Program-made: the position numbers and the translations under genes
Notes under the pieces: model-generated
Database searches by the model: none
Seen by the model: only the letters and a program-made list of their open reading frames with translations
What the model was told of the DNA's origin: nothing
Shown: positions 9,054-17,114 of the stretch, in pieces
Position numbering within the stretch: position 1 is the first letter of the stretch
Layout: every line of letters begins with the position of its first letter
Source of the DNA: CAYXZO01 sp964469505
GTDB lineage: Bacteria > Fidelibacterota > UBA8477 > JABMPR01
DNA: 64,000 nucleotides
Direction: 5' to 3'
Assembly: GCA_964469505.1 (NCBI GenBank)
Contig: CAYXZO010000001.1
Span: forward strand, 85,154-149,153

Positions 9054-9679
9054 GTTTTCTCCTTGAAGAACGCGTTGAAGATTGTCTCCAGGTGGTCAAT
9101 CTCCTTGTCCAGATACGTTCGCGAATAGCCACGTAGCAGTTTGGAGCTCAACCCCAGCAAGAAAGTCCAGATAATCTGAATCATGAGATTGGCATCCTCG
9201 GGAGCCATTCGGGGCAGACGAGCGGCGAAAAGACGATTCAGCTCCTGGTGGTGCAATTCCCGTAGTTCAGCAATTTCCCGGCAATTAAGCAGTTCCTCCG
9301 GAGCATGGGTACCCAAAGGCATGAATAGGCGCAAGAAATGAGGGTTTTGCTCCATGAAGTCCAGGTAGGAATGCATCATGGTGGAGAACAACCGTTCCCG
9401 GGGGGTCTGCCATAGAGTTTCCAGCAACCGGCGGTAGTACCGATCTACCATCTCACCATGCATAGCGGTGTATATGGCTTCCTTACTGGGGAAGTAATAA
9501 TAGAGGGTAGCTTTCCCCAGCCTGGCTGCAGCCGCGATTTCCGCCATGGTGGTATTGCGGTAACCATTTTGGGCAAAGAGACGAAAAGCGGTTTCCAGGA
9601 TCAGTTGGCGTCGCTGTTCTTTTTCTTGTGCTCGTCTTTCGTGGTGAGGATTTCGACCGCTTGTTTTATTTTCGACCAC
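9050..9679 (-). CDS. TetR-family repressor of the MMPL exporter operon
   Basis: The N-terminal helix-turn-helix is clear: LILETAFRLFAQNGYRNTTM, then AEIAAAARLGKATLYYYFPS, followed by a helical ligand domain ending in FFKEKT. The frame is open up to a GTG at 9868, which would add 63 residues without family character. The GTG at 9679 gives 209 residues, normal for TetR, but it overlaps a perfect inverted repeat (9671-9688) and has no ribosome site. An in-frame TTG also exists upstream at about 9719. The stop overlaps the MMPL start by ATGA. Inference: it represses its own operon and is released by the exporter's substrate. Family call is firm, start uncertain. Confidence 0.85.
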   Translation of the reverse strand: MVENKTSGRNPHHERRAQEKEQRRQLILETAFRLFAQNGYRNTTMAEIAAAARLGKATLYYYFPSKEAIYTAMHGEMVDRYYRRLLETLWQTPRERLFSTMMHSYLDFMEQNPHFLRLFMPLGTHAPEELLNCREIAELRELHHQELNRLFAARLPRMAPEDANLMIQIIWTFLLGLSSKLLRGYSRTYLDKEIDHLETIFNAFFKEKT

Positions 9680-9688
9680 TCGGTCGAA
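9671..9688. promoter_or_regulatory. Inverted repeat, candidate TetR operator
   Basis: TTCGACC-ACTC-GGTCGAA is a perfect 7+4+7 inverted repeat at the 5' end of the TetR coding region. On the minus strand TTGCTG, a 17-base spacer and TTTATT directly precede or overlap it, which would be a weak sigma-70-type promoter. The symmetry and size suit a TetR dimer site for autoregulation. Confidence 0.6.
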
Positions 9689-9888
9689 TAAACATAATTC
9701 ATCCCGAAACAGCAAGAATTTTTTTCGAAAATCCAGGGCATAATGAGGGCGTTTTCGAGACGCGTAATCATTCGTCTTTACGTGATTCCGTTCTCCACCT
9801 AGCCGCGGCGGAAAGCAACCACCGGCAAACCGTAGGGCGAAATTCATTTCGCTGTAAAAGTCCTCCACAAAGTAGTGTTAAACGGTGT

Positions 9889-9903
9889 TTAAACGACGTT
9901 TAA
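9889..9903. promoter_or_regulatory. Palindrome TTAAACG-A-CGTTTAA, candidate operator
   Basis: TTAAACGACGTTTAA is a perfect 7+1+7 palindrome. A further TTAAACG half-site lies at 9878-9884. It is about 210 bases upstream of the chosen TetR start. It could be a second regulator site or part of the real promoter region of the exporter operon. Confidence 0.45.
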
Positions 9904-9998
9904 TGGTCGTTGAATGCCTGATTTACTGAATAACCGGTGCCCGTGGCGGGGTGCCTACCCCGGCGATGTTCCTCAATACGCGGGTGGGCAGTCCGATG

Positions 9999-10153
9999 TG
10001 TCATTGCGAGTGAGTCCCGATCCCGCCCTGGCGGGAGGATGAACGAAGCAATCCGTCAGATATTTCCATTACACTCTTCCTGCCGCCGGTCCTTTCCGAC
10101 GAACCGGTACGGATTGCTTCGTCTCCCGATAAATCGGGATCCTCGCAATGACA
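9999..10153. repeat. 155-bp imperfect inverted repeat ending in TGTCATTGCGAG / CTCGCAATGACA
   Basis: The outer arms TGTCATTGCGAG (9999-10010) and CTCGCAATGACA (10142-10153) are exact reverse complements. Inside, GAAGCAATCCGT (about 10026-10037) pairs with ACGGATTGCTTC (about 10109-10120), and TCCCGAT pairs with ATCGGGA. Elements with TGTCATTGCGAG and GAAGCAATC arms are widespread noncoding repeats in many bacterial genomes. This copy has no protein-coding capacity and looks like a miniature palindromic element. Confidence 0.8.
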
Positions 10154-10358
10154 GGCCGGGAGCCTGGACGGAGTTTGCGGAGGGGTATGGGTTTATTTCG
10201 GGTTGTTATTGCCCTCTGCCCTCCGGCGGAGACGGGGCTCGGTTCTTGGGGCATCATACTGAAGTATGGTGTTGTTTACATTACGGTTCTTTTCCGGGCA
10301 CAGCCTTACCAACCCTCCCCCAGGCTTACAATCCTGCCCTCCAACCATTAATATCTCA

Positions 10359-10398
10359 ATAACCCTCGGATACATAGCTACTTAGCTACATAGATACC
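10359..10398. repeat. Dispersed TACATAG repeat, copy 1
   Basis: About 40 bases starting ATAACCCTC and continuing as TACATAGCTACTTAGCTACA and TAGATACC. A near-identical copy lies at 63921-63960, differing mainly by A/C swaps at the CTAC/ATAC positions. Both copies are in noncoding DNA in the same orientation. Confidence 0.75.
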
Positions 10399-10471
10399 CC
10401 CACACCCCCTTGCTCCCTCCTCCCTCATCCTTTCCATTGCCTTTTTCGTGGATTACCGGTAGGCTTAAGGG

Positions 10472-12295
10472 ATGAGCAAAAAATTGTACGTGCTTTTGCT
10501 TACGGCATTGCTGGTGACGACTTGCCGGCCAACTGAGCCGCCTTTACGCTCATGGCGGGATGAGATCGTTTACTTCATCCTGGTGGATCGGTTCCGGAAC
10601 GGTGATCCCTCCAATGACACTGGAGGTATCCCCGGCAGTCATATTCCATACACCGGAGATAATCCTGAAGCTCTGAAAACCTACCAGGGCGGCGATCTGT
10701 TGGGCATTATGCAAGAACTGGACAATCTCAAAAGCCTCGGAGTAACGGCTCTCTGGCTTTCTCCCATCTGGGACAACTCCAACCGTGACTATGTGGGCTG
10801 GTGGCCCTATCACGGTTATCAACCGGTGAATTTCTATCAGGTGGAGGAGCATTTCGGCGATAAAGCCCTGCTTAAAAAATTAGTTCGAAATATCCATGAC
10901 AAAGGTTTCAAGCTGCTGTGCGACCTAGCCTTGAATCAGACCGCTGCTGATCATCCCTGGGTGACAGACCAGACGCATCGGGATTGGTTCCACCACGATT
11001 CCACCGGCCGGCCCTTTGACATCACGGATTGGAACGACCAGCGCCAACTGGAGATGGGCGAACTGCACGGCCTACCCGACCTGGCTCAGGAAAATCCCCA
11101 GGTGACCGATACGCTTCTGGCCATCGCCTATCATTGGGCGAAGCTCATGGAATGCGATGGTTTCCGCCTGGACGCCGTCAAGCATATTCCCCGCTCGTTC
11201 TGGAAACGCTTCAATGCCGAGATACGACAAGCCTTTGGATCTGATTTTCTGTTACTGGGGGAAGTATTCTGGGGTGAAGCCGAACGCCTGGCACCCTACG
11301 CCACAATCGGTTTCAACGCGCTGTTCGATATTCCCGGCTATTACGCCATTCACCGGGTTTTTGGACAGGGAGCCTCGGCCAAGCTCCTCTCCCAGGCCCT
11401 GCGCCAGAAACACCGTTACTACGGCAACTTGTTGGTGGCCCGCTTGATCGACAATCACGACCTGCCCCGCTTCAATACGGGACTGCGTGACCATCCCTGG
11501 GAACGGGAACGGCTGGCTTTGGGGTACATTTTAACTCTGCCGGGTCTGCCGGTGCTCTACTACGGCACTGAAATCGGGATGCCCGGCGCGCCGGTGCTTA
11601 ATTCCCAAACGGGTGAACCCCAGGATTACCTGAACCGCCTGCCCTACCCCACTCACTTTTCGTCGGAGCAGCAACGTCGCTGGCAGGACACCCGGCAGCT
11701 CATCGAACTGCGCAAAGTACATCCCGCCTTGCGGCGAGGGCGGTTCCTGGAATTGTACCGGGATTGGGGAGTTTATGCCTACCTGCGGCTCACATCGCGA
11801 GAGCATCTGGCGGTATTCATAAACACCGCCGTCACGCCTGAAACAATCAGAGTGGCCCTGGGTGATTCGTTGAGCATCAGTGGTTTAAATTCTCCGGTTT
11901 ACGGTTCGGGTCTAGTCAAGTTGCATGATTCAGCCCTGGTGGCCCAACTCCCGCCGTTGAGCCTGACGGTGGTTCCCTTCCAGGGGCGCTGCCGGCGCCA
12001 GTCCCCCTGGGTGACATTCACCGACCGTTTCACTGGCGATTACCGCCTGGTGGAACTCTCCTACCCCGCTTCTATCAGCGATACCCTTGCTGTAGCCGGG
12101 GACTTCAATAACTGGCAGCCGCAGCCCTATAAGCAGCGCCATCAGGATGGCCGAGTCGTAACAACCTTGCCTCTACGGCTTGGCCGTTACCGCTACAAAT
12201 TCGTGGTCAACGGCAAATGGGTAGCCGATCCCGCTGCGACGGAACGCGAACGGGATCCTTACGGCGGTTGGAATAGTATTTTGAACGTGCAGTAA
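10472..12295 (+). CDS. Lipoprotein alpha-amylase (GH13) with C-terminal glycogen-binding domain
   Basis: Hydrolyses or transglycosylates alpha-1,4 glucans. The 607-residue protein starts with a lipoprotein-like signal (LLLTALLVTTC, Cys18), so it is probably anchored outside the cytoplasm. The (beta/alpha)8 domain has the GH13 regions: DLALNQT (region I), GFRLDAVKH with nucleophile Asp234, LLGEVFWGE with acid/base Glu264, and LIDNHD with Asp330. After a beta domain, residues about 520-607 (VAGDFNNWQPQPY...KFVVNGKWVADP) form a CBM48/AMPK-type E-set domain, here C-terminal rather than N-terminal. The DUF3228 gene follows after 13 bases, suggesting co-transcription. Confidence 0.92.
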   Translation: MSKKLYVLLLTALLVTTCRPTEPPLRSWRDEIVYFILVDRFRNGDPSNDTGGIPGSHIPYTGDNPEALKTYQGGDLLGIMQELDNLKSLGVTALWLSPIWDNSNRDYVGWWPYHGYQPVNFYQVEEHFGDKALLKKLVRNIHDKGFKLLCDLALNQTAADHPWVTDQTHRDWFHHDSTGRPFDITDWNDQRQLEMGELHGLPDLAQENPQVTDTLLAIAYHWAKLMECDGFRLDAVKHIPRSFWKRFNAEIRQAFGSDFLLLGEVFWGEAERLAPYATIGFNALFDIPGYYAIHRVFGQGASAKLLSQALRQKHRYYGNLLVARLIDNHDLPRFNTGLRDHPWERERLALGYILTLPGLPVLYYGTEIGMPGAPVLNSQTGEPQDYLNRLPYPTHFSSEQQRRWQDTRQLIELRKVHPALRRGRFLELYRDWGVYAYLRLTSREHLAVFINTAVTPETIRVALGDSLSISGLNSPVYGSGLVKLHDSALVAQLPPLSLTVVPFQGRCRRQSPWVTFTDRFTGDYRLVELSYPASISDTLAVAGDFNNWQPQPYKQRHQDGRVVTTLPLRLGRYRYKFVVNGKWVADPAATERERDPYGGWNSILNVQ

Positions 12296-12308
12296 AGGAG
12301 CGAGCCAA

Positions 12309-12881
12309 ATGCCTCAAACAGTCGCAGTCAATTCTTTCGTGACGCGTCAGGTGCCCGGTAGCGGCAAGAGCTACGTTCGTGAAATAACCTTTGCCGACCT
12401 GGCTTGTCACGCTGAAGAGTTGTTGAATAATCACCCCGAGCGGGTCGTGCCGGGATATCGTGACGGGGTGGTACGGGTCAAAGTGGCCCCGGAATGGGTT
12501 AAATATTTCGTTTGTCCAATCATCAAGCTGGAGGAAAACACACCTCTTATAGCGGAAGTGGCCCGGCGTCGGGAAAATGAAGAGCCTTACATACGCATCA
12601 AAGCTCTGGCCGGGGAGCCATTGCCCACCGGCTCGGCGGAGCTGATTCTGTACCGCCACGACGTGCTGGCGGAAACCGACGAAGCCGAAACCGACGCCGA
12701 CTGGGAATTGATCGCCTTTCACGCCATACCTGAAGGTCTGGAAGAATTGCCCATGCATCCGGTGACCATGATGCGGAATCAGTTGGCGCTGCCTGGGGGT
12801 ACCAAAGGATATTATTCCTCGGAGGAATGGGCTGAAGCGGTGCGTTTCTGGCAAATGCATGCCATGCTGGAGAAGCCTTGA
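12309..12881 (+). CDS. DUF3228 family protein
   Basis: The 190-residue sequence matches what I recall of the DUF3228 family: FVTRQVPGSGKSYVREITF, HAEELLNNHPERVVPGYRDG, a CP dipeptide, EEPYIRIKALAG, DADWELIAFHAIPEG, HPVTMMRNQL and GGTKGYYSSEEWAEAVRFWQ. No signal peptide or membrane helix is present, so it is presumably cytoplasmic. The function of the family is unknown. The ribosome site AAAGGAG lies eight bases before the ATG. Proximity to the amylase gene may reflect only co-transcription. Confidence 0.85.
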   Translation: MPQTVAVNSFVTRQVPGSGKSYVREITFADLACHAEELLNNHPERVVPGYRDGVVRVKVAPEWVKYFVCPIIKLEENTPLIAEVARRRENEEPYIRIKALAGEPLPTGSAELILYRHDVLAETDEAETDADWELIAFHAIPEGLEELPMHPVTMMRNQLALPGGTKGYYSSEEWAEAVRFWQMHAMLEKP

Positions 12882-13453
12882 TTAAACAAAAACGGCTGTA
12901 TACGCGATCGATAATCAGTTTATTGTTTTCTTATTCAAGAAAATTTCACTGAAGTCGGGGGTTAACAAGGTTGCCCGTTCTAGGGGGGTCATTATGGAGT
13001 CGAGGAATTAAGGAGGGAGTTCCGCCCGTGGTGATCGCCGGTTTTTTCCCAGCCCGTTTTTCGCCCGAGCGCGGAACCCGATATATGGCTGAAGCCGACC
13101 GGCGGGGAGTGCGAGGGTTCGATGAAACAATAGGGGCTAAAGCTCCATCATCGTTAGGCTTCCTTAGTCCACGGGCTGAAGCCCGTGACTAATCAAGATA
13201 CTCACTAAATCATTCAATATTAATGACTTGCCCCGAGCTTCAGCTCGGGGGTTGGGGTATTTCCCAAAAACTTTGGGAACCGGCTACTTATAAAACAACT
13301 TGAAACTATCATTGACTGATCCAAAGGTTTGGTTTGCAGAATCAAGCCTGACAGAAATAAATTCCGGCGAGAAAGTAGTATAACATGCAAATAGATTCCC
13401 TTCGAGTAGGATGGCTTCCACGGAATGTTTGTGTAACACTAAAGGGGTTTTAG
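12882..13453. other. Noncoding region with REP-like palindromes upstream of the caspase gene
   Basis: No gene is supported. The first 250 bases look like decayed spacer with the palindromic stretch GGGGCTAAAGCTCC near 13133. The direct-repeat copy A lies at 13174-13265. CCCAAAAACTTTGGG at about 13263-13277 is another short palindrome. The remaining 170 bases before the ATG must contain the caspase-gene promoter; TATAAC near 13380 is a possible -10 box without a convincing -35. Confidence 0.6.
13174..13265. repeat. 92-bp direct repeat, left copy, with two REP-like palindromes
   Basis: It matches 16398-16489 in the same orientation with about four A/G differences. It contains two palindromes: CACGGGCTGAAGCCCGTG (8+2+8, beginning just left of the repeat at 13171) and CCCCGAGCTTCAGCTCGGGG (9+2+9). 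The first is extended outward by TTAGTC...GACTAA. A conserved 40-base linker joins them. The GGCT-GA-AGCC core is of the type associated with RAYT (REP-associated tyrosine transposase) elements. Confidence 0.88.
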
Positions 13454-16303
13454 ATGGCAGGTTACTCTTGCCTTTTAAGGCTTAAAATTGTCCGACAACA
13501 CGGGAAACTTTTTTTATCACTGGGATCTCTTTTACTGTTGTCGTTCACGCTGGCGGGTTGTTTCAGCGCTCTATCCATTATAGGAAGCCGCCGTTCTGCT
13601 GATTTACTAAGATGGAAATTTGAAACCAATAATGCTATCCGATGCGCTCCGGTTCTGGCGGATGACGGCACCATTTACGTGGGGTCTGGTGACCACTACC
13701 TTTACGCTCTCAACTCTGACGGCTCCCTTAAATGGAAATTTGAAACCGGCGAAAGGGTTGATTCTTCCCCGGCCGTTGCTGCTGATGGTACCATCTACGT
13801 GGGGTCGTGGGACAATTACCTTTACGCTCTCAACCCTGACGGCTCACTCAAATGGAAATTTAAAACCGGAGGTTGGGTCAGATCTTCCCCGGCCATCGGC
13901 GCCGGCGGTATCATTTACATGGGGTCATGGGACCATTTCCTCTATGCCGTTAAACCTGACGGTTCCCTTGCATGGAAATTCAAAACCGGCGACAAAGTCG
14001 ATTCTTCTCCGGCCATCGGCGTCGACGGTACCATCTACGTGGGTTCATGGGATCACTGTCTTTACGCTCTCAATCCTGACGGCTCGTTGAAGTGGAGATT
14101 TCAAACCGCAGACTTGGTTAAATCTTCCCCGGCCATCGGCGCTGACGGCACCATCTACGTGGGTTCCGACGATCACTACCTCTACGCCCTCAACCCCGAC
14201 GGCTCGCTAAAGTGGAAATTTGAAACCGGTGACTGGGTTAGATCCTCTCCGGCCGTTACCGTCGACGGCACCATCTATGTGGGTTCCGATGATCGCTACC
14301 TTTACGCTCTCAATCCCGATGGCTCCCTAAAGTGGAAATTCGAAACCGGAGGTTGGGTTAGATCTTCCCCAGCTGTCGGCGCCGACAGCGTCGTTTATGT
14401 AGGCTCAGCTGACCACCATCTTTACGCCCTCAACCCCACCGGTACCCTCAAATGGAAATTTGAAACTGGAGCAAAGGTTGGTTCCTCCCCAGCCATCGCC
14501 GCCGATAGCGCTGTCTATGTGGGTTCAGATGACCACTATCTTTACGATATCAAATCCAGTAGCTCCCTCAGGTGGATATTTAAACCCATAGCCTGGGTTT
14601 ACTCTTCTTCCTTCCCGAAAAATAGCAGGACCACCCATGTCGGATCGGACAACAGAGATCTCTACGCCATAGCCGACCTCAACGGTAGTCTGGTCCGAAG
14701 CTCCTGGCCCAAATTCCACCGGGACCAATTCAACGGAGGTTTTATCGGAAAAACTACATACACATGCTTTACGACTGAAAAGGCAGCGCCTCTGCTTTCC
14801 TCAACGGGCAAAACCATAACTCGACTCCCTATTGCAACAAGCATAACAATAGTAAAAGCAGGAAAAAATTACGCCTACGTTCAGGTGGGAGACAACCTGA
14901 AAGGCTGGATAAAAAACGGCACTTTCAGTCCGGAAAAGCCGGACATCGCTCGGCCGTTGATCAGGATAATCGAGAAAAACTTCCAGGAACCCTATCTGTA
15001 CCTGAAAGGCGTGGCCTATGATGACAAGGCGATTGCCGCCGTGGCCTTCGCCGGCAAGAACTTGCCCCGGGCGGATTTCGAAGTGGAGCATACTAATTAC
15101 GGCGACGTTTATCCTTTCGAAGCTCGTCTTTTAATTATGCCCGGCACTAAGAAGATTTTGCGGGCCCGGGACCACAGCGGTAAGGTAACCGAACTACCCC
15201 TGCGTATCGAAGGGCGCCCGGTCTCTTACATACCCGAGCTGACTCAACTGGTAACAACCAAGGCCGCCAACCTGCGCTCCGGTCCCAGTCTGCAAGCCAA
15301 GGTGCTCAAAACCGTTCCTCCCGGCACCCAACTCCTGGCTCTGGGGCATAAAAAGGGTTGGTACATTCTGGAGGGTGGCAGCTGGATTTACCGTAGCGTG
15401 GTCAAAAAAATCGAATTGCCGCAAACCTCAACTCCAGGAGCCATAACCATTGCCGAGGCAGCGCAGGTTCCCACACCCCCGGATGTGCCGGCCCTCAGCG
15501 ATGTGGATGTTAAAATTCCTTCAACCCACCAAAAAAGACCTTACGATGTAGCCCTCATCATCGCCAACGCGAAGTATCAGAGTCAAGATGTGCCTCCCGT
15601 GAAATATGCCCTGCGAGACGCTCACGCCATGCGGGATTACCTGGTGAAAACCCTGGGATTTAAAAAAGAAAACATTCTCTACGTGGAGAACGCCACCTTG
15701 GCCAAGATGCGGGAACTGTTGGGGAGCGAGAACAACCCCAAGGGGCGCCTGTATAATTTTCTGCGACCGGGACGCGGCACGGTTTTCGTGTATTATGTGG
15801 GACATGGGGCACCGGATTTGGTGAACAAAGAAGCCTACTTCGTGCCCGTGGATTGCGCTCCAAATTTCGTCGCCCAAAACGGCTATCCTTTATCGTTGTT
15901 CTATGACAACCTCAACCGACTACCGGCCCGGCAAATAACGGTGGTGATCGATGCGTGTTTTTCCGGGGGTTATTCGGAGGGCATGCTGATTCGTCAGGCC
16001 AGCCCCATATACCTGAGCGTGGAGCAACCTCAAGTTCCGAAGAAAGCTTTGCTATTTACGGCTGCCAACGGTGACCAGATCGCTTCATGGTATCCGGAGA
16101 AAAATCATTCATTGTTCACCTACTTTTTCTTAAAAGGTCTCCAGGGCGAAGCTGATCTGGACGGAAATGGTAGTATCTTAGCTGGTGAGATGGCGCAATA
16201 CCTAAAAGACAATGTGCCGTATTTAGCCGGTCGCTTATTCAATCGGGACCAGAATCCCGTCTTTGAGGGCAACCCTGAAAGCGTATTGGCCAGACTAAAG
16301 TAA
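13454..16303 (+). CDS. Lipoprotein with nine-repeat PQQ-like propeller, SH3 domains and caspase-like (C14) peptidase
   Basis: 949 residues. A lipoprotein signal ends in FTLAGC (Cys36), so the protein is anchored outside the cytoplasm. Residues about 52-411 are nine consecutive 40-residue blade repeats of the pattern LKWKFETG...SSPAI...DGTIYVGS..LYALNPDGS. An SH3-like domain (about 435-495), an Ig-like segment (about 500-590) and a second SH3 domain (about 600-650, NLRSGPSLQAKVL) follow. The C-terminal 260 residues are a caspase-like fold with catalytic YYVGHG (His784) and DACFSGG (Cys835). DLDGNGSILAGE near the end resembles a calcium loop. AAGGGG precedes the ATG. It is transcribed alone and flanked by direct repeats. 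Ligand and substrate are unknown. Confidence 0.9.
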   Translation: MAGYSCLLRLKIVRQHGKLFLSLGSLLLLSFTLAGCFSALSIIGSRRSADLLRWKFETNNAIRCAPVLADDGTIYVGSGDHYLYALNSDGSLKWKFETGERVDSSPAVAADGTIYVGSWDNYLYALNPDGSLKWKFKTGGWVRSSPAIGAGGIIYMGSWDHFLYAVKPDGSLAWKFKTGDKVDSSPAIGVDGTIYVGSWDHCLYALNPDGSLKWRFQTADLVKSSPAIGADGTIYVGSDDHYLYALNPDGSLKWKFETGDWVRSSPAVTVDGTIYVGSDDRYLYALNPDGSLKWKFETGGWVRSSPAVGADSVVYVGSADHHLYALNPTGTLKWKFETGAKVGSSPAIAADSAVYVGSDDHYLYDIKSSSSLRWIFKPIAWVYSSSFPKNSRTTHVGSDNRDLYAIADLNGSLVRSSWPKFHRDQFNGGFIGKTTYTCFTTEKAAPLLSSTGKTITRLPIATSITIVKAGKNYAYVQVGDNLKGWIKNGTFSPEKPDIARPLIRIIEKNFQEPYLYLKGVAYDDKAIAAVAFAGKNLPRADFEVEHTNYGDVYPFEARLLIMPGTKKILRARDHSGKVTELPLRIEGRPVSYIPELTQLVTTKAANLRSGPSLQAKVLKTVPPGTQLLALGHKKGWYILEGGSWIYRSVVKKIELPQTSTPGAITIAEAAQVPTPPDVPALSDVDVKIPSTHQKRPYDVALIIANAKYQSQDVPPVKYALRDAHAMRDYLVKTLGFKKENILYVENATLAKMRELLGSENNPKGRLYNFLRPGRGTVFVYYVGHGAPDLVNKEAYFVPVDCAPNFVAQNGYPLSLFYDNLNRLPARQITVVIDACFSGGYSEGMLIRQASPIYLSVEQPQVPKKALLFTAANGDQIASWYPEKNHSLFTYFFLKGLQGEADLDGNGSILAGEMAQYLKDNVPYLAGRLFNRDQNPVFEGNPESVLARLK
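13605..14690 (+). repeat. Nine tandem 120-bp coding repeats (propeller blades)
   Basis: The DNA repeats with a strict 120-base period, each unit encoding 40 residues around GTIYVGS, LYALNPDGS and LKWKF. Units 2 to 7 are very similar at the nucleotide level (for example repeated ACCATCTACGTGGG and TCTTCCCCGGCC). Units 1, 8 and 9 are more diverged. This points to recent tandem duplication or homogenisation by recombination. Confidence 0.9.
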
Positions 16304-16534
16304 AATTTGTGGATTTGGGCATTCCTAAGACAACCCGGGCCTTAGCCTGGTTTCCGGGCCTAAAGCCCTGTTATTACTAGCCGGCTCCTTCCCCACTGGC
16401 TGAAGCCCGTGGCTAGTCAAGATACTCACTAAGTCGTTCAATATTAATGACTTGCCCCGAGCTTCAGCTCGGGGGTTGGGGTATTTCCCTAATATTTGGG
16501 GCTTTAGCCCAATTTTTCTCCCTTAGCTCTCCCA
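16304..16534. other. Noncoding region with palindromes and the right direct repeat
   Basis: No gene. CCGGGCCTTAGCC...GGGCCTAAAGCCC (about 16338-16371) and GGGGCTTTAGCCC (16498-16510) are further REP-like palindromes with GGCT/AGCC arms. The ACTAGCC/GGCTAGT pair at about 16376-16416 brackets the left end of the right repeat. The GGGCTAAAGCCCC hairpin could also end the pncB-pncA transcript on the minus strand, although it has no clean T tract. Confidence 0.6.
16398..16489. repeat. 92-bp direct repeat, right copy
   Basis: It matches 13174-13265 in the same orientation, with substitutions near the first palindrome (GCTAGT for ACTAAT, AAGTCGT for AAATCAT). The second palindrome CCCCGAGCTTCAGCTCGGGG and its flank are identical. 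Together the two copies bracket the caspase gene and its promoter. Confidence 0.88.
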
Positions 16535-17104
16535 TCATCTTACTTCTTCCAGGGAAACCAGTTTCACCCCCGCCGCTTGCAATTCTTCCTCCGCCCGGGC
16601 GTCATCTCCAGGCCGAACATTCACGGCCCGTACCGCTTCCCGCACCACCTCAGTCTGGAAACCAGCTTGACGAGCATCCAGCGCCGTGGCCTTTACACAA
16701 TAATCCAGCGCCAGGCCGCCGATGACCACCTTTTCCACTCTCAATTGTTGCAGTCTCTCCCGCAAGTCAGTACCCTGAAAACCGGAATAGGCCTCCCGCT
16801 GTGGATCGGTACCTTTACTTATGATGTGGGTAGAGTGCGGTAGTTTAAGCTCCGGATGAAAAGCGGCTCCCTGAGTGTTCTGCACGCAATGAGGAGGCCA
16901 CATACCACCCTGGGGTTGGAAGCTGCAGTGATTTTCCGGATGCCAATCCCGGGTGGCGAAAATCGGTTCTCCCCTCCGTTGGAAAAGCTCTATCAAGCGA
17001 TTCAATGGTGGCACAACTTCATCTCCCCGGGGCACCGCCAACGATCCTCCCGGGCAGAAATCGTTTTGCACGTCCACAATTATCAAAGCCCGTTTAGGCG
17101 CCAT
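16535..17104 (-). CDS. pncA: Nicotinamidase
   Basis: Hydrolyses nicotinamide to nicotinate and ammonia in NAD salvage. The 189-residue isochorismatase-fold protein has the catalytic triad Asp11 (IIVDVQNDF), Lys97 (ISKGTD) and Cys136 (LALDYCVKATALDA), with metal ligands in the DWHPENH motif (Asp53, His55) and His72. AGGAGG lies six bases before the ATG. It follows the nicotinate phosphoribosyltransferase gene by 10 bases, so product and next enzyme are co-expressed. Confidence 0.93.
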   Translation of the reverse strand: MAPKRALIIVDVQNDFCPGGSLAVPRGDEVVPPLNRLIELFQRRGEPIFATRDWHPENHCSFQPQGGMWPPHCVQNTQGAAFHPELKLPHSTHIISKGTDPQREAYSGFQGTDLRERLQQLRVEKVVIGGLALDYCVKATALDARQAGFQTEVVREAVRAVNVRPGDDARAEEELQAAGVKLVSLEEVR

Positions 17105-17114
17105 AGCGTTCCTC

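Larger units (their letters stand above)
9680..10471. other. Long noncoding spacer with palindromes and dispersed repeats
   Basis: No gene is supported between the TetR gene (minus) and the amylase gene (plus). The spacer contains a 15-base palindrome at 9889-9903, a long imperfect inverted repeat at 9999-10153 and a TACATAG repeat at 10359-10398. A small hairpin with arms CGGGGT/ACCCCG lies near 9954-9973. The sequence at about 10370-10440 is low in complexity and C/T-rich. Several open frames here are low-complexity readings of the repeats and I do not treat them as genes. Confidence 0.6.

Noticed and set aside
9680..9868. 63-residue N-terminal extension of the first TetR protein
   Set aside because: It has no TetR-family character and would make the protein unusually long; the palindrome and a possible promoter lie within it.
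10193..10375. Small open frames around 10069-10375
   Set aside because: They are readings of the inverted repeat and low-complexity spacer.
12971..13192. Open frame of 73 codons on the plus strand before the caspase gene
   Set aside because: It runs through REP-like palindromes, has no ribosome site or family resemblance, and overlaps the direct repeat.
13605..14690. 120-bp tandem repeats as a noncoding satellite or CRISPR-like array
   Set aside because: The repeats keep the reading frame and encode propeller blades inside a long intact gene.
16498..16534. GGGGCTTTAGCCC hairpin as terminator of pncA
   Set aside because: It has a stem but no T tract and belongs to the REP-like palindrome family, so it was noted only as a possibility in the spacer entry.
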